The notes beneath the pieces are model-generated. The model saw nothing but the letters and a program-made list of their open reading frames with translations. It was not told the DNA's origin and ran no database searches. Positions 54,501-64,000 of a stretch of 64,000 nt of DNA are shown here, piece by piece. How positions within the stretch are numbered: position 1 is the first letter of the stretch; every line of letters begins with the position of its first letter. This DNA comes from Darksidea phi (lineage: Eukaryota; Ascomycota; Dothideomycetes; Pleosporales; Lentitheciaceae), in assembly GCA_030770425.1 (NCBI GenBank), contig JASJFT010000144.1:1-64000 (forward strand). The letters are read 5' to 3'. The translations under genes were made by a program, and so were the position numbers.

Positions 54501-57238
54501 GCTTCCCAACGGCCAAGTGTCAGCACGCGAGATGATCCACATCGGATGTTTCGACCTCCGATACAATTTTGGTGGATGGCGGCTGCCATCTACTCTCCCC
54601 CGGGTATCCTCTGCCTCTGGGATAGGCTACTTGTCGGTCTGCGGAGAGTCATTGCGCTTCAATCAGATCTACGACTCCCGGAATATCGCCACCTGGCTAT
54701 CACAAAGAAACCACCCTTTGTAATTGTGCCTGTCTCACTCGTAAGAAGACGGCCGTAGCACGTCAACCATCCACTGAAATATACTACGAAGAACCAAACA
54801 GAAGAGTGAGTCATAGAATCCGCCTCCCAGTCCATCTCGATCGGAGTTTTTAATGAACAAGGTCAGGTCCTAAGATGTCCGGAGCTGCGAAAGCTACAAA
54901 TAGATCTGGCAAGGCAGTAAATGGGATTGGCAGAGCACCGGGCAAAGCCATGACCGACAGGTCAGCCTTTTGGACAATGCCCTTGACGGGAAGCCTTCGG
55001 GAGATTTGCGAAGACTGGTTTCCACGTGAATATCTGAAAACCGCCTAAAAGGCGACTGAACGCTGAGCTCGCAGGTCAGCGCCCACAAGGTCTTCGCAAT
55101 CGAGATTGATCTAGACGGCCTTTTTGGACTGACTCGCGCTGCATGTATGGGATCAGCTCTGCTCCGGCCAGAAGGCCAAGCTTCTTTAGAGATAGCTTAG
55201 CCGAACATGGGCGGTACAACATACCGAAGGCAGCGCCGAGCCGCAGTGCTTCCCACCTGACGATATGCATCCCTCAGCATCAACCTACTGCAGACTACTG
55301 CAATAGCAAACGTCAGTAACGGCAGACCAGGAAACCAGGTGACTTCTCTGGCGAGTACGACTTCTGCTCCGTATGAGGGAAGATGGAGCCACCAGTCCAA
55401 AGCGGGTATAAAGCATCCGTAATCATCCACTTGCAGAGCATGAGCGCCATGATTGGCAACACCAAATGATTACCCGCCTCCCACGCTCCCGATGGCGAGC
55501 GCACCGTTCCGCGCCATATGTACCTTGCTCGAACTGGGGAAGTAAGACAGACTCGTCGCCCAACTTCCGTCGGCACTTTATTCGCAGTGTCGCCTAAGGC
55601 GCTTATCTACCTTCATGCAAGTCTTTCGCAGCATACGTATGCTGCGCCCTGCATCAACTGCCACCTGCATGCTTGATACCCCTCCACGCCACCATTGCGC
55701 AACGGGAGCGTTGGCGTCGTTGCTGTATGGAACTCCCGGGGTTGCGCAGCAGCGAGAGGCAGAACAGGGAATCTCATGACCTTCTGCCTTGCAAAGAGAA
55801 AGATGTGCAATAACTGAAGAAAGGAGCGCCAATCAAAGCGGTTGGGGCGGTCAGTAAGCTCAATGTAGGTAAGTCTCACTCTTCCCGTCCGTATCCGTTG
55901 ACGTGGACACCTCCCATTCCCCCATCACCTTGGACGGCGTACAGTCAGTCAAACGACACGCAGCTGGTTGGAAGGTTCAGCATGACTGCTTTCTTTGCCC
56001 CGCAGACCCGTAATGCCATCGGGCGCCGCCCTATTTGCATGAACGCTTTCCCTCATGCTAACCATAGGCCCGTCTGCACTTCGAAGCGGCTGCTCAACTG
56101 TTGAAGTCAAGACAGAACCCCACGTGGGGGAGGGGCGAGGCACAGAACTATGTCCTAACAGCTGCATGCCTATGCCGCACAATGGCACCGCGGACCAGCC
56201 TGGGCGGTTTCGGCATCAATTTTCGATATCCAGTGCTTCCGCTTCACCTTTCAGGCAATCTGACCACCCTGCATGGGGCCTAATGTCTACACCAACGGTG
56301 ATACAGGTTTCTGGGAGAATCATGCTGCGGGGCTCGTTGCATGCGCGTGGAGCTGTGGTATGATCCTTTCAGACCGGGGTAATGAGTGGTGGCTATCATA
56401 GGGCTGACGCGAGGATAATCATGATCTGTTTGAGGATTCTCGATGCATCGCGTTTCCCGACGTCGTATGTTCGTCTTGAACAAGCGCTGAAAACTTCGTC
56501 CGGTAATCCTTCGGAACGGCAAAGCAGCTCACATCATAGCCACTTGCGCACATATTCACGACAGCCGTTCAGGGGTGCAGGGGGGGTGTTGGATTGCGGG
56601 TCGCCAAATATTTCTTCATTCACATGCCCTTGGCAGCCACTCAAAACGCCACCGTTACGTTGCGGCGAAATAGTGTTTTCCCGGCACAGTTCAATTACAA
56701 CGACAAACGATGATGCCGCCAAAGTGGCGAAGCCCGGATGGCGTGCCCCACTAAGCCTAGCATTCTCGAGTCTTTGTTTCCAGACCCAAGCGTAAGGCGC
56801 GATGCGTAGGATGTGGTGGTCCTAACCCCGTTTGCTGACACTGACAAGGCGTCGATATGAATCCATCCACGAATGGCAACAGAGGAATTCTCCAACATGC
56901 AATACGAATACTGCCGCGGTTAGCTGACCAGGGTCTGCACGCCGCCCCCTATGTTACGATTTGCTGAGCAATGGAACGTGAGAATCACTGGAAGCGTTTG
57001 GCATCGCTGCGGCTCCTCAGCTCTAACCCTTGAATACCGCAATTTACTTCCCATTCCGTACATCCGGTCATTCGATGGTGAATTGGATATATAAACTTGT
57101 TCCGGCTGCTAGAATCTTGAATTATTACTCTCATCAAATTTACCATTTCCAATTCGCTGAGACTTCCTCACCGCCAACTATAAACACTCTCAATAGACCA
57201 ATCAAAAAGTTCTCTGTCACATCAAACACACAAGAAGG
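51514..57238. other. 5.7-kb block without a recognisable gene
   Basis: All frames here are short (under 140 codons), overlap on both strands and have no motif, signal peptide or splice-linked partner. Base composition looks ordinary rather than AT-rich, so this is not the RIP pattern of 21.5-22.2 kb. The left edge is the SDR-like promoter; the last 250 bases (TATAAA-like at about 57090, CT-rich leader) are the dioxygenase promoter. I see no terminal repeats or transposase remains. Confidence 0.55.
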
Positions 57239-58551
57239 ATGTCCATCGCTAGCCTTAGCGCGAGGTCGTCGATGGAGAGCCTGCAGAGCAGCCTCTCAGT
57301 CCCCGACAAACTTCCTCCGGCCATGGCAGGACCTATGGTCTGGGCCGGCTCCGAATTGGAGCCGGCCAAGTATGTCAATCATCTCGATGCCTCTGAGATC
57401 GCGGACATTCGATCTGCGGTCATCTCCTTCAAGTGTAAGTGCTCAACTGGACTAGGTCGGAATGAAAACTAAGCCTGCTACCAGTGCTCAACCTCCCCCG
57501 CAGTTCCATCGACAAGACTACCTTCCCTTTGACCTCCGAGCTTTCCGCCAAGCTATCTTCAATGAGCACCGAGCTTCATCAAGGCCTCGGTATCGCCGTC
57601 CTTCGTGGTCTCGATGCCGCAAAGTTCAACGATGAGGAGGCTGTTATTGCCTTCGCCGGCATCGCCGCCCATGTCTGTCCTCTCCGCGCCACTGACTCGT
57701 ACGCCAATCAGACACTGAGTAAATATGTCCACACTCCAAAATCCTGATCACAAATTGACTCGTGCAGGTCACGTTCGTGATGCGACTCACGATAACGTCC
57801 CCGAGTGGGCCAAGGATATCGGTCTTGCTGGATCTAAGATAACGTCGGCCATGGACTTCCACAGCGACCGCTTCTCTGGCGACATCCTCGCTCTCCACGT
57901 CAGAGACGACGGGGGCGCCGATGGCGGCGAGCAGTTCGTGACCTCCTTCTGGAAGATCTACAACGAGCTTCTGAAAACGGAGCCGGGGGTCCTTGAAACC
58001 ATGGCGGAGGCTAATTGGCCATTCGAGTTAAAGCAGAAGTGAGTGTGCCCGTTCTCTACGAAAGACATCTCTGTGAACCTTTGCTGATAAATTACAGGAA
58101 CCGCGCCCCCTACCTCGAATACGGCCCAACCCTCTTCTTCTCGAAAGGCAAGCCTATTGTCCAGCTCGTCAAAGCCCCCCTTCTGGGAAGCCCCCGCATC
58201 CCCCGCGACGCTAGCATGCCCTCTCTCTCACCCGCACAGCTCCACGCCCTGAACGCCGTCGAGCAGCTAGCAAAGCGGTACTGCACACAGCTCGACCGCC
58301 AAAAAGGCGACATCCAATTCGTCAACAACCTGAGCATCATGCACGCCCGTTCTGCCTACGGGACTTCCTCGAGGCGCAGCACGCGCCACTTGCTCCGTAT
58401 GTTCCTCCGCGACCCGGAGAACGAGTGGGCCAAGAGCGGTGCTTTTGCAGCCAACTTCAACGATCCATTCACGCCTGGTCGCATGCAGGATTTGCCGGTT
58501 GTGGACTTGGATCCGTGGCGCAAAATATCCGGCCGCGAGAGCCACGGTTAA
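57239..58551 (+). CDS. TauD/TfdA-like Fe(II)/2-oxoglutarate dioxygenase
   Basis: Four exons join in phase: 57239-57434, 57485-57718, 57768-58038 and 58098-58551, giving 384 aa. Enzymes of this family hydroxylate small organic substrates using Fe(II), 2-oxoglutarate and O2. The iron triad is visible: His175 and Asp177 in DFHSDRF and His316 in LSIMHARSAY, with TRHLLRMFLRD supplying the 2-oxoglutarate arginine. LHQGLGIAVLRGLD and SHVRDATHDNVPEW are typical of the fungal members. There is no signal peptide. It stands alone beside a gene-empty block, so the substrate cannot be guessed from neighbours. Confidence 0.9.
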
Positions 58552-59307
58552 ATAACTCCTTCCTTTTTTGTGTGCTTGGACGGCTTTATGTGTGGTTGGG
58601 TAAAGTCTGTTTACCTGTCTAGACTGGTGTGGACGTTTGCCTGGATCTTAGCATGAGTGGTGAGGTCTTTTTTTCTACGGAAAGATCGTTTTGCTACAAT
58701 CGCTCCACGAGTTGTACAACAATCTCTGCATTTCACGGATGGGCTGGGTCTGGCTTTTCTTTTCTTTTCAGCGGGTGATGCCTGTTTACACGTCCACTGG
58801 TATCTTATATAGTGACATAGCCAAATGAACGGCTCACCGTTCTCATCGGTTTCTAAAGCTATCGTGCCACCTTACAAAGAAAACCTAGCATGCACGAAAA
58901 GTTCCGCAAGCCTAGATAAATCTCCTCAGCCGACAGATAATTGATGTTACGGCATAGCCAGATTCCACCTATTGGGGAGCTTTAGCTAATAATAGGTCTG
59001 GTGTACGCCCTCAATGCGCTGGCGTTGTCCTAAGGACGGCTGGCGCTTTCTTTCTTCCTTTCTTTCTTTCTTTTTCTTTTTGAAGGCACCGATGACTTCA
59101 AAAGTGCTACCAAATACGGGATTTCTATGAACGCACTACAAACAACGCCATGCCTGGGCCCAGATGGCAATCGTATGCGAGCCTCCAATATCAACATATG
59201 CGAACTCCAAATGTTACCAAATATGGCGTCGGACAACTCAAATCAAGCTTTTCAGTTCAATACCAGATACTCCGAGCCTGAGCATTCAAAGTGAAAATCG
59301 TATGCGT
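58552..59307. other. Convergent intergenic space with a TTTC-rich tract
   Basis: 3' flanks of the dioxygenase and the Zn2Cys6 gene. A pyrimidine tract made of TTTC units lies at about 59047-59082. No gene seen. Confidence 0.55.
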
Positions 59308-61829
59308 TCAGAGACCAAAGGCCTTTTCGAAGAGGGTCTTTATCCACTCGCTGGATAACGTGTCGTGCGTGGACGGTTGTCCAATGTAAGGGGCGGTAGA
59401 CCGGCCTGCGATGATCAGTGGTCATGGACATATACACGGACCGTTGCTGCACATACCGAAACCAAGCTGGGCGTAGATGCGAACGACCTTCATGACATAT
59501 TCGAACCCTTCAGCATCAATGTGGCCATGGACCCTGAGCTCTTCGGGATTCTCACGCGCCAACTTGAAAGGATGAAAATCGCGCAACACAGCCATCCAAT
59601 GGTAGGTAAGAATCTTGAACGCCCAATCCCACTTCTTGAGCTGGTTGCTGACCACACTGCTCACCTGCTTCTGAACGGCCTAGCCGGATCAGTTCTCTGA
59701 CCTTGCAAACGTGGGAGTCAGACTTACCGTGCCATTCTTAGCCTTAATGTATCTCTTAGCGCCATGATGGATATACTCCATATTCCAGAGGAGCACATAG
59801 AACGCTAAGAAGACTTCATACCACGGCTTGATCTTCGATCCGAAAATCCGCTTCCGAAGTTCCTTGACGCAGATTTTCTCCAGCTTCTTTAGGTACTTGA
59901 GCGCAGCGACGTCCATTTGATGGTTCATAGCGTTAGGCAGCGGTCGATCGCGCGAGTTGCGATCGTACGCCTCATATGTGCTACCACCCATCTGTCCGTA
60001 GTCGTATTCCCGGACGCCAGGAATATTCTTCGTCACAATACTGCCATAACCCTGCGACACAACGGAGAGACACTGGATGCGCATTACAATATCGAGAAGA
60101 TCGCTGTGCCCACCTTGGCTCAGTCGACGTACGCGCATTACTTCGTTGTACGTAAGGAGAGCGATCTCATCATCTCGGACGCGGTTGAATATCCATGCCT
60201 CGATAGCGGGCTGCATGCTGGAGAAATATCTTTCAAATATCAACTTGAAGCTTGCTGTGTCGTAAATGGCATATGCTGGCTGCTCGACCATTTTGACGGC
60301 ACCCTCGTTGTTGGTCCACATGGACACGGTAGTGTCTAGTAGTTGTCGGTTAGGGTAGTACTCTCTAAAGGCAATGCGCATAGGCTGGGCGTCCTTTGAT
60401 ATCGGGCCGTACATGGGAAGGTTCCAGCTAATTTCCATCGTGTAGAGTTGGCTGCCTTGTAACCAGTCGTACCCGAAGAACTCCCCTTCCTCTTGGTTGG
60501 ATCGGCCGTTGCCTAAAATACTCGTAAGATTCGTATCTCAGCAGTTAGCAACGCAGACTTACAATGTCGGACCAAATTGGCATCCTCGAGGCGATCCCTT
60601 ATACATGGTAGCCGAAAGGATCTAGCATTACCCTCAATATGGGAACATCTCTTGCAGGGATCGCCTTCGTCACACTGGATGGTATTAGCGGACTTCGTAC
60701 CTTTGTAAGCAAAGATTAGCATACTCCGGCTTTGTAGAATCTGCATCGGAGGCATGTTGCCTTCTCTTTGCGCATTCTGTGCGTCTTTTGTCGACTGGCT
60801 TCATCTAACGGTCCTTTCCGTTTCGAAACCTTCATTTTTGGCTGTCTTTGGACAAACGCGGCGGGAACCCTAGCAAGGCTCTTTTTGGGCACAGGTTTGC
60901 GAACCGCTCGTGGAGCGGCAACTGCAAGAGCAGCCTGAGGTTCATAGTCATGCTGTTGTAGTTGCAATGTCCTGACGGAAGGCCATTGAGGATCCGTATG
61001 CTGAACCTGTTCATATGCTGAAGGCGCCACACTAGTGTCTGCGTCGAGCATTCTCCAAGCTGGGTTGGGCAAGTGCCCCTGACCAGCAAGCACGACATCC
61101 GAGGAGAGTGTGGTGCTAGCATGTTGCGTTGGGTATTCTAATGCGCCGGAGCTGGACCCCGCTGGCCAGCTAACCACCGAATGGGAAGGTTCATGTGGGG
61201 GATTGACCTGCAAACCGGGGTTTGGGCAGTTCAGCAGGCGCGCAACGGGTGCCAATTGTGGAGCGTGCGGTGGGAATGGTGGGGCAGTCGGAGCCCCGGC
61301 ATGTTCCTAGTAGAATGTTAGACTTCGCTTGACGACGCCAAGTACTTGTACGTACAGAAGTATGCGGATGCTGGTGCTGTTGTGCGTCCGATCGATATAC
61401 CGGTCCTGGAACATCGAAGGGTACAATGTGTGCTGCATCAGTCGCGTCCTGATGCTGGCGCGCTGGCGGACTGGTGTGCGACACGGGCGCGCGAGCCTCG
61501 ATCTCGACGCAGGGGAGCGGCCGGGCCGTGTGGTCGCCATCGTTCAAAGAGTTGGCCCACTCGTGAGAGGCGGGTCGAAGGTAGTTTGCAGGCCAAGCGG
61601 GTTGAGATGGAGGGTGATGGACGTAATCGCTGGGCCCAGCGTAGTCGAGGTAGTGGCCAGCAAAGGGACGCTCGACAGGCGCGCGCGAGAGGCCGTGGGG
61701 AGTATGACTATGCCACGATGTCGCTAGGTTGACGTACATGTGTTCGTGGTCGGCTACTAGAGGGCGGTAGTGTGAGTTGGCGGTGACGGCAGCGGCAGCG
61801 CCTCGGTGATACTGCGAGCTGGTTGCCAT
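59308..61829 (-). CDS. Zn2Cys6 transcription factor
   Basis: Six exons join in phase: 61356-61829, 60725-61306, 60563-60674, 59728-60512, 59457-59679 and 59308-59405, giving 757 aa. The binuclear zinc cluster is Cys343, 346, 353, 359, 362, 376 (ATCLRCRFYKAG, then CDEGDPCKRC), cut by an intron between the second and third cysteine. It sits in mid-protein, after about 340 His/Pro/Gln-rich residues. The last gap of 13 is longer than usual. The C-terminal half (SMQPAIEAWIFNRV, KPWYEVFLAFYVLLWNMEYIH) is helical, like fungal regulatory regions. The start at 61829 is a choice: the frame stays open upstream to about 62012 without another ATG, and an upstream spliced exon is possible. Targets unknown. 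Confidence 0.87.
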
Positions 61830-62679
61830 GAGGTCGGAGGCGGGATGCTTCGGCTGATGACTCTGTGTAACGTTGTCGCGGGAGGCGTCTGCCTCATCAG
61901 CTGGGTTATTAAGCGTAAAAGGGCGCTGAGCGTCAGCCCAGGGCGGCTGGGCTCGGAGGGAGGGGAGTGGGGTGTTGTGAGAGTCGCAGAGGCGGGAGAC
62001 TCGACGACGCACAAGAGGCGCTGCGTGAGACGAGCGCCCCGAACGGCCCAGGCTGCAGTTCTAGCTCCCGTGTCTCTGCCATAGATTCGGGCTGGCCGCA
62101 ACGGTATCCCACAGGGCTGCAGCACCGATCCGTCCAGCGCTCCCCTTTCCGGTTGGCGTCGGTTCGCCGCGTCGCGCGCATGGGTCACAGCCGAGCTCCC
62201 ATTCAGCCGTTTTGCATTCATTGCAGCCATCTCACCGCTCAACCTCATCCTTCATCAATCACCTTCACCCTACTCGTCGCCCGCCGGCGTCATGCAGTTT
62301 CCCCTCCCGGCGTGCTTCCGTTCCCTGTAGCAAGCTGCTGTGCTGGGTGATCCCACGTCTTCAGTAGCCCAATGGCGCTTCAGGAATCCGTTACGCGCCA
62401 TAGTAAGCTTGTATTAAGACGGAAAGGTACCCTCTTTTATAACAGACGGGTTTCGCAAATTGGCGTCAGATTGCGACGGACAAGCAGAAGCAGATTAGTG
62501 AGGTGGCCTGGTGCAACCGTCAGTGAACATATACATATCATGGCTGGACACTGCGACCGTCAGCGGTGTCGCTGGAGCACGGATTTTTGTGATAGACACT
62601 GCGCTTGTTTCCAGACCCAGCTATCGGATCTTTCCCACAAAGCTGTCGATAACGGCCCGCTGGTGTCAGTCATAGCGCC
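61830..62679. promoter_or_regulatory. Divergent upstream region (Zn2Cys6 factor / GNAT)
   Basis: About 850 bp lie between the two start codons. A 163-codon minus-strand frame from ATG 62248 might include a 5' exon of the factor, but its composition is Arg/Pro/Thr-rich and I do not support it as protein. Confidence 0.45.
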
Positions 62680-63893
62680 ATGCCATCCGAGCCCCCCGTG
62701 CCCTCTTTTGACGGCCTGCGTCTAGCCACCATGGAAGACTTGCCGCGAATAGCAACTGTTGCAGCTGCCGGCTTCTTCCATTCTCCGACATTTCAGTTCC
62801 AAAGAAGCCGCTATGCCGAGTACCCGGACGACACTCTCCTCTCATACCGGGAGGATTACCATGCATCAATCCTGGACCCTGAATGCGTGGTACTTGTCGC
62901 AGAAGACATTCTCGTTGATAACGAGAACAATCAAGTCTACGATGCGTTACGGCGAGCTGCAGCTTACATGCCCGGTACTGGTTTACTGGGCGTCCAAGTC
63001 GTTGTTGGCGTAGCTAGTGTACGTAAGCCGGAGCCTAACTCACATTTCCTACTAGATGCGAGGTGTTTACCAACACAGCCTGCATTCCCTCATAAAGCGT
63101 GGGCTGCAGTATGGTCTGCTAGCCTAGGAATAGCCATCGATATGGTCAAGTTGTGCTAACTCTGTATGCCGCGCTCAGATTAACCTGAAGCCGGACTCGT
63201 GCTACAAAGGACGGTTCCAGACCGAAGATAAGCTTTGTTAGTACCGTAGATCAGTCTTCGTTTGGGGGTAATTAACACTTCCAAGGCCATGTAGACGGCG
63301 CCTCGCTACGAAGGATGTCGCCCAGCCTAAACCGAGATCAGAGCAAAGAAGCGATCCGGCTCTATAGTGAAGCCACTGCCCCCGCCAAGGCAAGGTGCGT
63401 ATATGCGAGCTGGTGTATACCTGATGGATGCTTATGCGCTTGCTCAGATACCTTGCCGGTCACATGAGGCTAAGCACTCTCGCGATCCATCCGTATGCGA
63501 TCACTTCCAATACAAGGATCAAGACTGACACGTGTAGTGCATATTGGCGTCGTGGGCATGCTACCAGGTTCATCAGTTGGTGTACCCGCCTCGCAGACAT
63601 GGAGGTCACGCCTGTGGTAAGGATAGCCCAGGTGACACATACCTTGAAGATGCATTGAATTAAGGAGATTGTATCAGGGTATATCTGCCGTTCCGATGGG
63701 GGCCATGCTTGCTGCGAGAGCTGGGTTCGAGGAGCGGGAGCTCGTCCGAGTCAAACGCTCCCGCGTTCATGACGAATCAGCACACAAGGATCAAGCTAAC
63801 GTTAGGGATGTCGAGCTATGGGTAGCTATTCGCCGACCCGTAGCCTCCCCCATATCAGACAAGAGCGCCACAAGCTTGGACACTCAGCTTTGA
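62680..63893 (+). CDS. GNAT-family N-acetyltransferase
   Basis: Six exons join in phase: 62680-63108, 63179-63236, 63286-63394, 63448-63492, 63538-63616 and 63678-63893, giving 311 aa. The acetyl-CoA site (motif A) is RLSTLAIHPAYWRRGHAT, with Arg218-Arg219-Gly220-His221-Ala222 in the Q/RxxGxG/A position. Later blocks, ADMEVTPVGISAVPMGAMLA then RAGFEERELVRV, fit the last strands of the GNAT fold. The first exon starts DGLRLATMEDLPRIATVAAAGFF, typical for the family. Exon 4 is only 45 nt. The end of exon 1 is the weakest junction (donor gtatgg at 63109). The acceptor substrate is not known. Confidence 0.8.
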
Positions 63894-64000
63894 CCGCAGT
63901 TCTTGGACGATCGGCGAAGGCTTGGGATGCGGGGCGGCGTCGTGTGAGGTTGGAAAAGAGTTGCTCGGCACTTTCTCGGTAACCTCCATGTTCCTTCGCG
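63894..64000. other. Right edge, nothing identified
   Basis: 3' flank of the acetyltransferase gene, cut by the window edge. Confidence 0.4.

Noticed and set aside
61757..62248. 163-codon minus-strand frame as a separate gene or 5' exon of the Zn2Cys6 factor
   Set aside because: Arg/Pro/Thr-rich with no domain, and it overlaps the first exon of the factor in another frame; kept only as a possible 5' exon.

Overview
The window is nuclear DNA of a filamentous ascomycete (Pezizomycotina). A Dothideomycete is my best guess, but no marker in the window proves it. The evidence is: genes split by many short introns (about 45-75 nt) with gtaagt/gtatgt-like donors and ctaac-type branch points; an Argonaute of the QDE-2 type; a HET-domain gene; an exo-polygalacturonase; a fungal Zn2Cys6 regulator; and an AT-rich, TpA-rich island that looks like RIP damage. 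All start codons quoted are ATG. Exon ends were chosen by hand so that reading phase is kept across every intron; none has RNA support.

Left part (1-19 kb), mostly housekeeping: a microsatellite; the C-terminal part of a SAGA subunit (SGF29-like, +); an ARF6-type GTPase (-); a family 8 glycosyltransferase (-); a mitochondrial carrier (+); a complete Argonaute (+); a predicted membrane protein (+); a secreted FAD oxidoreductase (-); and a divergent pair made of a CAF16-like ABC ATPase (-) and a MOD5-like tRNA isopentenyltransferase (+) with a possible mitochondrial presequence.

Middle (19-40 kb): a wrecked aldehyde dehydrogenase gene next to an AT-rich, gene-empty island; a secreted, possibly GPI-anchored protein (+); a small membrane protein (-); 6-phosphofructo-2-kinase (-) sharing a promoter region with TOM40 (+); TOM22 (-), which faces TOM40 tail to tail; a three-exon membrane protein (-); a repeat-rich protein (-); a GH28 exo-polygalacturonase (-); and a type I membrane protein (-).

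Right part (40-64 kb): a proline/acid-rich unknown (-); a probable two-domain incompatibility-type gene with an NLR-like N-terminus and a HET domain (-); a basic nuclear-type small protein (+); a damaged tRNA-Thr; a D-threonine aldolase-like enzyme (+); an SDR-like protein (-); a 5.7-kb stretch of ordinary base composition with no recognisable gene; a TauD-like dioxygenase (+); and a Zn2Cys6 factor (-) divergent from a GNAT acetyltransferase (+).

I see no CRISPR array, intact transposon or secondary-metabolite backbone gene. The most interesting points are two introns that appear to use GC-AG splice sites, the TOM40/TOM22 pair, the loss of the phosphatase histidine in the PFK-2 protein, the NLR-like/HET fusion, and the large gene-empty block at 51.5-57.2 kb.
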